Source: Anoplolepis gracilipes (taxonomy: Eukaryota; Arthropoda; Insecta; Hymenoptera; Formicidae). From it: a DNA stretch of 64,000 nucleotides. The stretch's first letter is position 1; each line of letters begins with the position of its first letter. Of the stretch, positions 49,791 to 64,000 are shown piece by piece. A program made the translations under genes and the position numbers. Below the pieces are notes generated by a model that was not told where the DNA came from, did not search any database, and saw nothing but the letters and a program-made list of their open reading frames with translations. Where the stretch lies: assembly GCF_047496725.1 (NCBI RefSeq), contig NC_132972.1, positions 7,122,001 to 7,186,000 of the forward strand, written 5' to 3'.

Positions 49791-52700
49791 GAGAAATTAA
49801 GTGCACATTCGCTGTATATTAATTCCTGTCGTAAAAAGTTTTTGTTGCGTGAAAGTTTTAACGGCAAGGTGAAACCAAGCAGAATCCCGCCAGAAAGAAT
49901 TTATCGGTCGTGTTCCAGATGAGGCAGTGATTATAGTTGCTAATGCATCTTTTTCTTGTTTTCATTACTTGATCTCGGGAGAACTTCGGTAAATGAGTTG
50001 AGAAACTTCTGCCCGAGAGAATAAAAATTATGTTGAAAATGTCTGTGAGATATTCCTAGAGCTCATCATTTAAATAAAATTATTACTAAAGAATGAAACA
50101 AAAATACGCTGCTTTTATACTGTATATTAATTTTGTCATAATATTACTTTTTAACAGAGATAAAATAACGATGCTACAAAGAAATTGGTTTTGGGTTTCA
50201 GAGCCTGATACAGAGAAAAAAAGACAGAGAGAGAGAGAGAGAGAGAGCGAGAGGAAAATTATAATTGCTAATGAATTTGCTTCTTACTTTTTTGCTACAC
50301 TTGCTGCTTGAGAACTAAGCAATTAAATAAAACTGTTATTACAGAATTAACATATTTTGTCCCCACTGTTCTATTGCTTTTAGAAATGTCATTAAGAGCA
50401 CATTTCAAAAATTATATATTCATTATTTAAGGAAGCTGTCAAACACAATAATTCTGCTCTTTCATAATAATAATCATAATTTCATTATTACTGAATAAAG
50501 TCATTCATTATAATAACAATTCTATTATTCCTTTATTATGAGAAATTGATGAAGAGAAAGTGCTTCGAGAGTCATTTCTCCGAAATATTTTAATCTCAAA
50601 TAAATTTCCACTAAAATTTTATAAAATGCCATAATGCGCGAGGGAGGGAGACAAATAAAATATAATTTGAGATAAAAATATAATGAAAAAAATTATGTCC
50701 AAAGAAAACTTCGTTTATACTACTCCTTCAAATAATAACAATTGATTTAATATGCGTAACTTAATTTCTCATATTATTATGAATAATTATCGTTTATAAA
50801 TAATTACCGATTATATATCGTCGATGCAAAAAACGCAATACGGATGTATGTCGGATATTAATTTCGTCATCGAAATATTCCGCCGTGGAACAACTAGTGA
50901 CAGCAACTTGCATTCGCCGCTGCGCTTCGCGAAATACACAATCATTCACCTCTTCCGCAAGTAAAGAGATGTTGCCATGGAGCATTTATATTGTCATCCG
51001 TGATGTACGTACACACGTGTGAGGAATATTTATACGAGTAGTGTAATTATCACGCGACCGATCGTTACGCGTCTCTTAGCACCAACGATCACAAAGAATT
51101 TAACAGCGGAACGTCCGGCTGTGCACATATCGACGATTGCATTGACATCACATGCATCACGCGTTATTGTCGTCATCGTGGTGATGCACGCGACATAAAT
51201 TCGCGTGCATATACCTATATACGAAGAATATGGGAAAACGGCGATGTCCGTCGTCCGCATTTATATGTGAATGCAATTCCCTTTGTTTTTCGCCCGTTGT
51301 TCCCCCAGTGACCGTGGCTTTATTGTACTCGTGGTATTATCTCCGCTGTCCGTTTCAACGAAATGTTACACTCCAATATGCGAGTAAATTAAGCGTATCT
51401 CACATACACATTCTGCGCTCTTTTCGTATACAAGCAAGATATAAGGATGACCATTCAACATTGCGGTTTACGACGAGATGAAATGACTTGCACGTTTAAC
51501 TTGTCTAAATTAAATAACTAAATAGATAAAAGAGATGCGTAATTTAGAATATATATTCCCAAATTATCGTTTTTTTTATTCTTCGGCTATATGTCCTATT
51601 TATTTTTGTTCACAGGATATTGTTGAGTATCGTTAATCATCTTCGGAAAATAAAAAATCTAATAAAGTACAATATTACGAAAAAAGGAATTTCTCTTTCA
51701 CAATAATATATAACAATATAAAATGAAAATATAATAATAGTGTATTTAATAAATTATTAAAATGTAGTATTTAAACATCTGTTTATACTTCTGTTTTTTC
51801 AGAAATTTATAGACTTTCTTCTTTATAGGTGTGAGTTGATCTTTGACGCTTTTTTTTTCTCGGATAATTTACCTCCATAATATCGCGGAATTGAGCGATA
51901 TGTTACTCAACTGTGTAAACATATAACATGATACCATCGGGAAGAGAAGGGCAATACCTAAAATAGATATTTGACCACATGTACATAACTATCGATCGCT
52001 CAATAAGATGGCAAATGTTTGCCACAACAAATCAAAAAAGAACTTAATAACTTGTTCATTTACACAAATTTCTCGCGGAAGACTGCAGTGTTAATTAATT
52101 TGCCATAAAATGGGTAAACAGATGGAGACAGAAGTAAGGGCATAATATTTTATCTAGCGTGTCACAGAGGCGATTTTTTAACCAAGTACACACTATTAAT
52201 AATACTGCTACTTATTATTAATAGCATGGCTAATATATTTGGTTTTAAAATTACTTTTGTAGCGTAGGTGAGGAACAATGTCACAATTATCTATAAACGT
52301 ATCGACGTGCAATTTATCAACTGAAAGGTTTTTACAAAATGTTGCAATGATATTATATTCTAGACGATATATAATCGAGGAAATATAGTTAGTTGTTGCA
52401 ATTATATATATTATATTTACAGTCGAATAAAATCGCAATATGAAGTCCATGGCTGACACGTTTTTTACTATTCAAGAATATTGTAGAAATCAGTGTAATA
52501 AAAAATCTATATAGATATATAAAGCAGAAAAGAAGAGCGAAATATATAAAAAAATATAAAAAAATTATTGTTGTATTTTGTATCTCTTATACAAAATTTT
52601 TTAATCAATTATGAAAACTATTTAAAATATATGTCTTTGTTTCTCACGTTATATCTTTTTTACGTAAAGCTTATCTGTCTTATTGATATTTAATTCACTT

Positions 52701-53326
52701 ATAAATACTTGAATTATAATACTTTCCACGTTTCATCATTTCGACATGACTGTAACATATTGCGACCAAATCAGAAAGTAATTAAAAGTAATTTCCTGCT
52801 CTTTAGCAAAAAAATTTTTTATTTGCCAGTCATACTGTCACGACCGCAATACCTGGTTTAAATTATAAATGGGACCATACATCGGCAAGTATCCCTTTTT
52901 ATTTACCAAACTTACCATGAAACCGCGCAGCGATGAAAAATTTCTTAGGAGTCGCCTCGCCCTCAAAAACTTTCTGAAGACTGTTATTGTGTATAGTATA
53001 CGCGCAATGCTCTACTCTCGAGTCTCTGGTAAAAATACCAGAAGGCAGTTTCATTAAAATTTCTAGGCAATACCGAGGAAATGCTCTCCGAGGAACATGG
53101 TGAGTCGAGTTTCGTCGATGTGTTCTCCTTAAAGAGGCTTTGCGGATTTTGTCGTATTAACGCCGATGGTAAAACTTAATCCTTGGCTAATCTCAAGCTT
53201 CCAGCAAATAAACGTTCTAATCTATTCGACTTTATGCATTATTCGAACGACGAAACTGTTTTCGTTTTCTCAGATGTCTAATTATCGACGTGTTTTGTTT
53301 TATCAAGTTATATAGACATATATGTA
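49791..53326. other. Gene-free stretch upstream of the second sensor gene
   Basis: AT-rich DNA with a (GA)n run at about 50224-50248 and a CpG-richer block at 50.8-51.48 kb. No coding gene or RNA gene is recognised. The CpG-richer block is another candidate regulatory or first-exon site. Confidence 0.5.
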
Positions 53327-53832
53327 CAGGATGATTCAAAATAACCTGGGGTCCTTAAAATGACATATTTCTGAGCAAATTCTCAGATGATTTTTCCTTT
53401 TACAAAATTTTGTCTGAAGCTTAGTTTCTGAGTTGTTATTAAAAATAGTCAGCTATTTACGAGTACAACGGACAAGCAGAAACGGTGTAACGCGTCATAA
53501 AACAAACTGACTCTTCTAGACAGTTAATAATATTACACAATAATTATTATTATTATTATGTAATATTATCGTTTGAAGTTTATTGAATTATTATTGTATT
53601 CTATACAATTTTATACAATATTAATGACCGTGGGGAAGTCATTAGTCTCATGATGCGTTGTCATGATACCGTCCCTGCATGCCCGTTGTAGCTGTCTCGT
53701 AAATAGCTAACTACTTTCCATTATAACTCAGAAATTAAGCTTCAGACAAAATTTTGTAAAAGTAAAAATCATCTTAGAATTCGCTCAAGAACATGTCATT
53801 TTAAGGACATCAGGTTGTTTTGAATCACCCTG
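53327..53832. mobile_element. TA-flanked foldback MITE with ~150-bp terminal inverted repeats (506 bp)
   Basis: TA flanks both ends (53325-53326 and 53833-53834). The left arm starts CAGGATGATTCAAAATAACC and the right arm, read inward, CAGGGTGATTCAAAACAACC. The arms pair over about 140-160 bp with scattered mismatches, including TCCTTAAAATGACAT and a 20-bp identical word around ACAAAATTTTGTCTGAAGC. The centre holds a second AT-rich palindrome around (ATT)n. There is no coding frame. The TA site and CAGGGTG-type end fit a Tc1/mariner-like non-autonomous element. Confidence 0.9.
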
Positions 53833-56800
53833 TATATCATTTTATTTTTATAATTAATTTTAATTGAGTAAACTTTTATTACCTGTTATTAAATATAATC
53901 ATTAAAGTAGAATTTATAACTTAAAAAAACGAGATGTTATGTATTCTTACAACACTCATATAATACAACTAATTCATTTATTAATTTATTTTTATTATAT
54001 AAATTATATAACTCATCTGTAATCTATAACGTGTTTTGGATTATTTGTATATTCTTTTCATTTCGCGTTGGTGCATCAACTAAGTTTATGACATGAGCAA
54101 ACATGTAAATGTTTTTAAAACAGCTTAATTTTTTTTATTTTCCACGATAATTACACTGATCCATTTTCATCATAAAAATTCAAATACATATATAATTTCA
54201 AAATTGTAACATTTTTAATCCATTTTAGTAGTAACACCAGTATATTCAAAATATTATTTTCAGCCACAAATACTTGATGATTTTATTGTTTTTTTGTTAT
54301 TTGTAGATTTTTTTAGTGTAATAAGTAAAAATATTGAAAAGTAAAAAAAGAAAATAATTAAAAAAATAATAAAAGCAGTGCAATGACACAAGGAGCAAGG
54401 AATACATACAATAGTGTGATACATCCTTACAAAGTCGAACGTGTGGAAAAGCTCGCTGACACCGTTCATAGTTAAGTAGCATAATAGTGCGGTAATGTTG
54501 AAACTGTAAGAAGCATAACAAGAGGCTATATAACGGCATAATATGCGGTGAATTATGCATTATCGTTCTGATGACCTTTTGTGATCCGACCGAAATGAAG
54601 ACAATGAAAGCAACGAAATAATATCAAGACCGCGGCGTTGTTGGTTACGGTGTTCGCTCGTATCGTGGGCAATGCACCACTGAAACGCAGTTACAGAGAG
54701 GCATTGGTGCATTGTCACGAGATAGAGAGAATGCAAATAATTCAGCCGATAGTCTATGGGATATTGCAACATCCGATAGTTTCGGATATTAAAGTTTCGA
54801 TAGTAACAAGCTATGTAACGTGAATTTACCATAGAAATTGTACCAACAATGTAAAACAATATAAAAACGTATTTAACATGTGTGTGTATAAAAAAAAAAA
54901 GAAACAAAAAAAAAATTCACATATACATTTTACAGGTTTTTCGAGATTGTATAAAAAATAGTTTTATTTCTCGCTACGCGTTATTTTTCGCTCAACGTTT
55001 AGTAAAATTAAATACAGTTAGCATTTAACATTCAATCTTGAAGTAAAACAGAATGCAGAAAATTCATTCAGATCTACGTAATTTTTCTTTCTCAGCTCTA
55101 TTATATTTATTATTTCTCAAAAAGTGAAGAGAACTTGGTTTTTTCTCTGTAATACTTTTCATTATAATTTCGTAATAAATTAAAAAGACTCATAAAACTA
55201 CAAACGGTAAAATTTACAAAATATTACGCGCTGATGTATAGTACATCAACACACGTTGTTACGCTATTTTCATCCATCATGTTTGCATGGCGCACTACGC
55301 CGCCGCGATGATGAATCGAACAAACTTGAACATTTTACGAAGTAACGCACCGCACCGAGAAATTAAATATACAATAATAAAACGCGATTCAATTCTCTCT
55401 CGCCCGAAAAATTTATACAAAATTATTTCGTGCCTAATTGCTTTCAACGCGATCGCACACACGTCCATGTAACACACAAGCAATTTTAATAATCTCTCGA
55501 GTCTGAGGAAGATGAATCGAGTCGCGACCGGTGATAAACGCGATCTGACCACGCACGCAAACCACGTTGACCTAAAAAACTGAGTGCACCTGAGCGCAGG
55601 CGAGTCAGCGATTCAAGACGGGAACGTTAATTAATCCTGCAAAGACCGTAGGGTGTATTATGAAAAATATATATGTGATATGAGAGACTTTATTTCTCTT
55701 TATTTCTGAATAATTCTCTTTCATAAAAAGCAAAAAAATTCTGAAGAACTTTGGACGTTATAATTTATTACACATATTTCTATTTCTTTAATATTTAATA
55801 TTATTTATACTTTAATTTTCAATAAAAATATTGAAATGTTCAATATATTCCATATAAATTAAATTTAAATTTAATTAAATAATATTTAATTTAAAAAATG
55901 TTTAACGTTCAAAAAATAAAAATTCAATATACCTAAATATTTTATTAAATTTTGAAATAAATTAAATTAAAAAAAAAAAAAAGAAAAACTAATTTAAGTA
56001 TGTGTTAAAATTTTGTAACATTATATTTTGCGAAAAGCTTTTTATTTTCTATCGCTAATATAAAAAAAAACTATTAAAATGATTATATTTATCGTAATTC
56101 TTAACTTGAAATTATAAATAAAAGAACGACCGGGTATTTGAAAACAATTTGTATAAAATAAAATGAAGGTGTGAAGTGGAAATGTCTTTCGCGAAATTTA
56201 CCGTAAGACCAGAAGGTCGTTTTTCGCGACTGTAAATAATAATAATGTTGTTGATATTGCGGCCATTCATTACAAAGGCACTAATCAGCAAGGTACATAT
56301 GCCCTGCTAACTAAATTACTTTGCTAACACATTACCCGATCGCGCGAGCGGATTAGAACGCAAAATGAGGGTGTGTGGAATAGCATGCGCAAACTTCCGA
56401 GAAACAAGTCAAAGTGCTTCGAAATAAACGACAAGTCTCTCGCGAGCTGCCGAGTGCTTTCGCACCAATATACCTACGGACTGCGTTCAAGTAAAACGAA
56501 ACAATTTTCAGCTTTGAACGTCGTAAACAAAGTTTCCAGTTTACAGTGAGGGCGCGGGCGAATACACAAGTTTGTGCCCCGCTGGCATAATATGGAAAGC
56601 AAACAGTTTTCATGTCCTAGTTTTTACATTTATGGAGAATTAATATTCCATATCCATTCCCTATTAATTTCTCTCAACGTCTCTTAAATCTATTTTTATT
56701 AGTAATATTCTAATGTATTTTATCACACTTTTTTAAATTCAAAATTAATTTTCAAAAAATTGATAAATTAAAATGTATCGCGTGCACAAATAAAGCAAGG

Positions 56801-57822
56801 AAAAAGATAATATAATATCAATAGTATAATATTAATAATATATGAAAAAAATCAACTTTTATAAGTAAAAGTAAAATGCATCGATATTAATTAATTTAAT
56901 GTTGAGAATATTAAAATGTTAAACATATAATATTTATAATATGTATATGCGTGCTAAAGTATATTTGCGTTATGTTTTATCTTTTCTGTTCCGTTGGCAA
57001 AGATAAAATCAGTTTTACAATATTCTTAGAGAGTAAAGTAACCTTAATAGTAAATTTCAATCGTTGGCAGAGTACTATCTCGTGTATGCTTTTTCCTTGA
57101 AAGTCGTATTTTCCATAAGAATATAGAATCTACGCGATATTTTATTCAGTAGTTAAGATTATTTTCTCTCACTCTTCCTCGTTCCCTCTTTCTCTTTCTC
57201 TTTCCTTCTCTACAAAAGATCTACCAAGTTTTAATTAAAAGTACCACAACTTATTATCAAATACTTTTTGGCCAGTTTTAATTAAAACCATCATAAATCC
57301 CACGAAAATTAATCCATAACATACTAAATAAATCGTAATGACCCATTTGTTACGTTGCGCATTTAATAATTTTGATTGAAATTTTTTAAAAGTTCCGTGA
57401 TATCTCACCAACTTGTTTGCTTATCCGCAAACTATTTTTACGATGCATAATAAAGAATAGTTAACAGTTTAAAATCAACAGAAGCTTCTTTTCTTCTTAA
57501 AAAGGCACTATGCCACGCAAAAGCACATTATTGCGAAACAATTATTAAAATATTGTTATTTTTATATAGCGATATACATGTATGTATTATTGTTTAATAA
57601 AGCCCGCTTTATAATTCGCCATAAAATTCGAAGCAAAATTCTATTTAGAATTCTATTTATAATGTTATATATATATATACATCTGTTAATGTATGTTTGT
57701 ATTCTAATAATATGTATACATGCATTTTTCAAATATGTGTATATTTTCTATAACGACACACGTTATAAATAAAGTTCTTTTTCAAATTTTGTCGAAAATT
57801 ATAGTTTGGTCTAAAACGGATT

Positions 57823-57867
<45 letters not shown>

Positions 57868-60800
57868 CATATATATTATATATTTAAACTATATAACAAT
57901 AATGTGGCATAATACGTAATGTGAAATTATAATCATCACAATTTGATATGCCAGTTCTCGATTATTATGCAGAAGCAGAATGATTCATGACTTGTAAATT
58001 ATGAGCTATCAATACGATTCGCAACCAACAGTTAATTCAAAATTCGCCGATTAAAAAAATAATATTACTGATTGCTAACATTGCGCTAGTGCTAAATTAC
58101 AGATTGCAACGATATCGGATTCTATTACACTCGTAATGAAGCCGCACGACAAATAGATGATGAGGCATCCCTATCAATCGACATACAGAGTGTCCAGATA
58201 ATAGGTTCGTAATATAATTTAAAAATCTTGTACACATAATAATTCAAAGTCAAAAATATAATACTAACTTGATTTTCTCATTTAGAGAATGTTCTATTTT
58301 AAAATATAATTCGTTTTATACAAATTATGTATTGCTCATATATAGATACATATTGTTTAAAATCACATTTTGAATAATATTAATAAATAAATAAATTCTT
58401 TACGCAATAATTTATATATATGTAAGTTTTTCTCAAAATAAAAATAATTATAAAAAATATAATTTCAAGAGTATGGCATAAAGTCATCGAACACATTGTA
58501 TACGACAGGTCATAGTAGGGTGCAAATTGCAGGCTGATGTCGTGCGTCGGTGGTGGTCGCGCGTATTTTCAGCCACAACCGCAATTTGCAATTCTTCCGT
58601 TCTAACTATAAATTACTGAGAGACCGCGCCTCTCGACGGACATTGACGCGAATCGCCAACGACAGCCTCGCGCACGCGATTCTCCCGCGAGCAAAATTGC
58701 AATTCTAATCGCCGTTTGTACGTCATGTGAAGGCATTAATTTTGCGATGTTCTCGCCGTGAAAGCTACAAAGTGTTTCCGATCAAAATGTACTGTTGAAA
58801 TTACAGTAAGATATAAAAAGATAAGTAGTAAAAACTAAATAATATCAAACGTTTTCAACATACAATTAATGATAACTACAATTTTCTAAAAATTTGTTCC
58901 AACGAATTGTTGAAAGATTTTCAACAATTATTTATTTGTATAATAAATTAATTAAAATAAAACATTTTTATCACTTAAATATGTGTTTTAAGTATAATTT
59001 TGTTAATTATTAATATATAATTTATAAATAATTCTAATACACTGTAAAATTACAATGCTTCTGATATTCTGTGATAAGTTTAAAATCATTTGTTTTTTCA
59101 TTTATTTTAATCGCATTTATTTTTTAGTAAATTCTTTCTTAATAATTATTATTTTATTATATGATATTATGAAAATAGCTGATTAAAAAAAAACATAACG
59201 ATGCTTTCATTTTCACTTATTATCTCTTATACGTTGTTTCAATATTCCGCTTATCTCCGGCTATAAATTTTCAAACAAAAATCCCCGACAGTTTACGTTT
59301 CCACTTGTAATATATATTATAATATCTTTATAGAAAGATGGATCGTATCCAAGACATACAGACAATACGCGATCTGCATGACAATCATTACACAGCATTC
59401 TCTATTTTTTCCTTGTCACAAACTTACACTAAATCTCTCGTAAAAAGTATCGTGCCACCTTGACAATAATAGAAGAAATAATGGTATTTAAAACATACTT
59501 TAATACTGCAATATTTTATGTAGTATATTTTAAATCTTCATTCTTATGTTTTATTCTGGAATAAAATATTTTTTCAGATATACAGACGATTTTTTTGTAT
59601 GACAAATTAAACTTTCAAACGTAGTTATTTAAAATGATAAAAAAAGAACGAATAAAAACATTATTGCTGCACAATCTGAATCACGTCATAAATTTTAATT
59701 TCAACAATACTATATAAATAAACGTTAATAGTCTGGGATTTGCGTGAAGTGTTCCTACGTTCCTAGAATTCGCACAACACGAATAGACCATTAATATTTC
59801 AAATGATAATTTGAGAGAACAATATACACTATCCCGGACGTATACATCTCCATAACGGTCAGATAATTACATCGGCGATTGTATTCGTCGTGTAATAACG
59901 CGACACTATTCTGCTCACAAGCATTTTCATTTTAGTCGAAGAGTTATATTAAAGTTATAACTAAAATTACGCGTCTTTAAAATACTGTTTTCCCAGGCGC
60001 AATCGTGTGATACAACGATATCCAGTTATTAGCGCTAATCAGATAACGTCGCGTGTAAAGCGATGACTTATCTAAATCGATACTTACAATTCGATAAAAC
60101 CTCGCTAAAATGCAATCTCCAATGTATAATGTGGAAGATTAATCGATCCCAAACCATAATTGCGCTGTAAAAAGTAAAACTATTTCTACACATAATATAT
60201 TGCATGTTAACCATAATTAGCAACTAGGTTTTTATAATAAAGAAAAAAATCAATACAAAGGATAAAATAAATAAGTAAAGATATTTGTGTGAATTTTGAA
60301 TTAAAAAAATCAATAAAGTATCTATTTATCCATTTCTTTTGAAAAGAAATTTGTCCAGATAAAAATTTCAAAATGTAACATAAAATTTGTATCGCGAACA
60401 CTTATACATTTTTGCACTCTTGTAGTTTGACAAGCTAGCGATCATGTTGTCAATAACACGAACTGTATCCAATTGTGAGATACGTCAAGTTCATCGTCGT
60501 TGCAAAATCATACAAAGTTTTTTCACAATTTATTTATACGTATATGCAAACAGAACAGATGATGATCTAAACGTAATCGCCTTAATGTTGACAATTTTCT
60601 TACATTTTTTTTTCGAAAAATCGTGAAATATAGAATAAAACGCCCACATATGTTAAATGTAAGTTGAATATTTATTTCCGTAACGCATTACGAATTTGCG
60701 TGGATGACAGGCCATTGCGTAGAAAGATATTTTTCTAAAATATAATGCGATTACCGATGATTCAAATTAATCAACAAACAGTAATTTTATTTCATTTAAA

Positions 60801-61603
60801 CATGATATGGTCAGCTGTCGATATTAATTGACAAAGTGTTAAATTCCATAAAAATTTAGTTTAATGTATTAAATCACTTAATGTGTCAATTATTTGTTAA
60901 AGAAATATAATTATAAATATATAATTAGTGCAAATTTTGTAATTGTATTGCAAATCATAATCTTCTCTATTAAAAAAAAATATATATATATATATAAAAT
61001 CTTTTTTTATATTTTTACACTTAAATAATTTTCAATATTTCAATTAATATCAAACAATTACCCGAATAACATAAATTTTAAATACTCAATAAATACGAAT
61101 GACGTTCATAGAAATTTTCGCTGTTTAACCGATATAATAATCAAATTGACTTTCAACGTCAGACAATCTATTGACAGATCCTGTCTGTTCAAAAGTTAGC
61201 TGTGAATTGTAAACGTTTCGCAGACGTCATCGCGAATCAAAGTTTATCTAATTTTACTTGACAATATACTATTCTGCCTACAGTACGTTGCGCAAAATAA
61301 AAATCGCACTAAATCTCAATGTATTTTTTAATGTACTTAAAACTGGAATTATAATTTTAACATATAGTGCCATATATTATGTGAAAAAAATATAAATTTA
61401 TTGGACAAGTATAATTTCAAATTTTTACAAAGTTAAAAATATATTCGTTCTAAAATAACAGAAACAAGCAATTTCGAAATTTTGAATTTTTTACAATAAA
61501 GACTGCATTCTAAAGTTGTGTCGCACAAAACTTTTCAGTGACGCGGCATTCGTTGTAAAGTTGAATTCATGGACGCGGCTGGGGTTGCTTTTCAAACCGC
61601 GTC

Positions 61604-61625
61604 AGAAATACCTTCAGGTATTTCT
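61604..61625. other. Near-perfect 22-bp palindrome
   Basis: AGAAATACCT and AGGTATTTCT flank a central TC. It sits inside a CpG-rich patch. It may be a dimeric transcription-factor site or a short hairpin. Confidence 0.55.
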
Positions 61626-63117
61626 CCTCCTGACAAGACAGCAATAGTCGCGCGCGTCCAGATCGATAGCACGCCGGAGAATCGAGACACGTGTATAAAA
61701 CGTTTCAACTGTCACACGGAAAATACCAACTCGTAAACATAAAGAATATATGCATAAAAGCTGTATTATGTGCGTGTGCACCGAGGCCGCGTGCATGAAA
61801 AGCATTTCGTGTCGTCGACGGGGCCGCCGCGCGTCTGACCATAGACGGGATTCTCTACTGCGACAACCTATATTTGTAACGATATAGATAATAGAACCCC
61901 GGTAGTTATAGTGATATAGAAAGCACTGGTTTATGCATTGGATTTCTTATGTTATCAGTAGATAAATGCAACTTTACGATATTGTAATTTTCGAAAAAGT
62001 ATAATTAACGTTATCTAAATAGCGATCACAAATTGCTGTCGATACCTAGTACACAGACTATTTCGGAGAATATAAAACGTGACTTTTTACTACAGAAAAA
62101 AATTCTGTTTGTATTCGATAATAATCAATGTGTCTATAAAAATGTGCGTAACAAGCATAGATATTACACATAGTATGCTAATTACAATACTGGTGTATTT
62201 TGTAATGTTTTTAATGTTTTTATTCGTAAACTTATTCCTCCTCATAATGTATATACTATTTTATGCTAAATCGATTGTTGCAATACATCTAAATTATTAA
62301 ACCTGCTTATACTTCGTTTATCTTATTAAGAATCCTGATCTAAATCACTGAGAGTATAAAAGAATATATATTTAACAAAACTAATAAATATATGCGGTTA
62401 TATTTACGAAATATAGTACGCGTAAACACGCTCTATTACAAAATACAAGGCTATTAAACTTTAATGTATAATCATAATACATGACACCTTGTTAATTATT
62501 GCGCAAGCTGCTTTCATAATTAATTATTGTAATGTCAGGTTTGCGTGAAATAAAGAGAAATTAAAAAGGAGCGGCTTTGTGTGATAAATGTAAAATTGCA
62601 ATTCATTATTCTTAACAATTATGTATATTATTATTATTATTATTATGTATACTTTATTAATCTTCAATATGTGCGCGACATTTTTTACATACACAAAATA
62701 TACATACACAATTTATTCATGTTGTACGAATATATTCGAAATTAAATAGTTATAATTATAATTATACTATTAATTTAATTAAACAATTATAATTATTATT
62801 ACATTAATTAAATAACATAATTACCAAATAGGTTTTTTTTAATATATGCGTGTAATCACAACACAATTAATTATGAGATGTAAAAAGATACGATATTTGA
62901 AAAGTCAAAATGAAATAACGTCATAAAATATTGTGTTTTACATAAATTTGCCATCGAAAAATGTACAATACGGCAACGATAAATTATGTAGATCAAAGAC
63001 TAAAGAAACATTCTTAGTAACTATTATATGTAATATACAATGGAAAGAACATATCACGTATCATAAAAACAATATAAAAATAGAGTATTTTAAATGAGAT
63101 GCCTTGTATTATGCAAC

Positions 63118-63120
<3 letters not shown>

Positions 63121-63149
<29 letters not shown>
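63121..63149. repeat. (GT)n microsatellite
   Basis: A perfect GT run of 29 bp. A similar run lies at 37065-37089. Confidence 0.95.
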
Positions 63150-64000
63150 GAATGAAGGAATTCACTTTACTTCTACATCAGAACAAAGTTGCATCTCCAG
63201 GGGATCTTAAAGTGAGTCTACCTGTTAAAAGTGTTATCTACTTATCAAGTAGAAAAAACTGCTATTTCATGATTCACTTTATGTTTTTATTGTGTAAAGC
63301 AGATAATAGGAAAACTAAAGAATACAATTATTAATATAATAACTTTTTTTATAAGAAGTAATGTATATATTAAAATAGTTCTTCCCCATATATCCTGTCT
63401 TATTTTCCAATATAAAAGTATGCTACAGAAAAAATTGCATTACTTGTTCTAGCGTGTTATGGGAAAAAGAGCATCGGAACAGAACGTGAACGTTACAGTC
63501 ACATAACACTAACCGTAAGAGGTTAACAAAACTTTCAGGTTTATGCGAGACATTTTTTCATTTCGAAGCATGTGCGAGTTACGCATCGTAAAAGGATATT
63601 TATTCATATCTGCGAGTAGAAAGTTTCATCAAACTTTTTTTAATGCGAAACTAGCACGTGTAATAGCACAACGTCTAATCCACAGCTTGTATGCAATCTG
63701 CGTTAAAATCGAAAGAACTTTCGCGGAACACCGCTATGGGTTAATCTGCATAACTAATTTCTCGCTTAGAAATATAAGCAAAAAGACGCTTTCGTCATAC
63801 ATAAATAAGCTTTCGACGTGGCGTTCATTTTGATGCCGACTTAAGTTGCGTACGTGCGAAATCGTCAGTACGTAATTTCAGTGGAGAAAATAAAATTAAA
63901 AAATTGGAAAAAGGAATTTATGTGTATATTACATTTTTAATAAAAATTTATGTTATTCTATGTTATTTAACTAATTCAATATCGGATGTTTAGTTTGTCG

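Larger units (their letters stand above)
53835..64000. other. Right-hand gene-free stretch
   Basis: AT-rich DNA with simple repeats ((TA)n at 57835-57863, (ATT)n at about 62627-62646) and CpG-richer patches at 55.27-55.62, 56.33-56.6, 58.49-58.76 and 61.54-61.87 kb. Open frames up to 115 codons exist on both strands but are hydrophobic, basic or low-complexity and unrecognised. Part of it may be the 5' region of the minus-strand sensor gene. Confidence 0.5.

Noticed and set aside
58183..58220. ACAGAGTGTCCAGATAATAGG resembling a mariner-type end
   Set aside because: No matching inverted partner was found nearby, so it was not called as an element.

Overview
The window is AT-rich eukaryotic nuclear DNA. 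It has spliced genes with GT-AG introns, long introns, many (TA)n, (GT)n and (GA)n microsatellites, and short CpG-rich patches in an AT-rich background. Two neuronal calcium sensor genes lie head-to-tail on the minus strand. Their proteins are nearly identical to insect neurocalcin (Drosophila Nca) and to the protein of the adjacent Drosophila gene I recall as CG7646. This marks the source as an insect. The plentiful CpG together with short TTAA- and TA-flanked transposon relics suggests a hymenopteran, perhaps an ant, but that last step is inference.

Layout from left to right. Positions 1-7.7 kb hold no recognisable coding gene: AT-rich flank, a 223-bp TTAA-flanked element (3782-4004), a ~98-bp foldback (6087-6184), a CpG-rich patch with a cluster of hairpins (6873-6987), and the probable 3' UTR of the first gene. 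Positions 7696-9469 are the compact four-exon neurocalcin gene (192 aa), with a 5' UTR exon reaching a strong splice acceptor at 9621. Positions 9.6-28 kb are intergenic: a second TTAA element (11793-11999), simple repeats, and several CpG-rich patches that could carry the neurocalcin promoter or regulatory modules. Positions 28042-45897 are the second, stretched-out sensor gene (186 aa, four coding exons, introns of about 4.5, 9.7 and 3.1 kb). Its introns hold a third TTAA element (28613-29269), a ~1.0-kb hAT-like non-autonomous element (41255-42284) and a possible plus-strand three-exon small gene (33560-35033). Positions 45.9-64 kb lie upstream of the second gene and carry two further MITEs (48014-48399 and 53327-53832), short tandem repeats, a diverged duplicated segment and CpG-rich patches where an untranslated first exon might lie.

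The two sensor proteins each have a start compatible with N-myristoylation, a degenerate first EF-hand (CPxG) and three canonical calcium-binding EF-hands. They are expected to act as myristoyl-switch Ca2+ sensors in neurons. They share exactly one intron position (phase 0, just before AIY-K/D-M) and differ in the others, which fits an old tandem duplication. No striking unknown system is visible. The least explained items are the nested small-gene candidate and the hairpin cluster at 6.9 kb.
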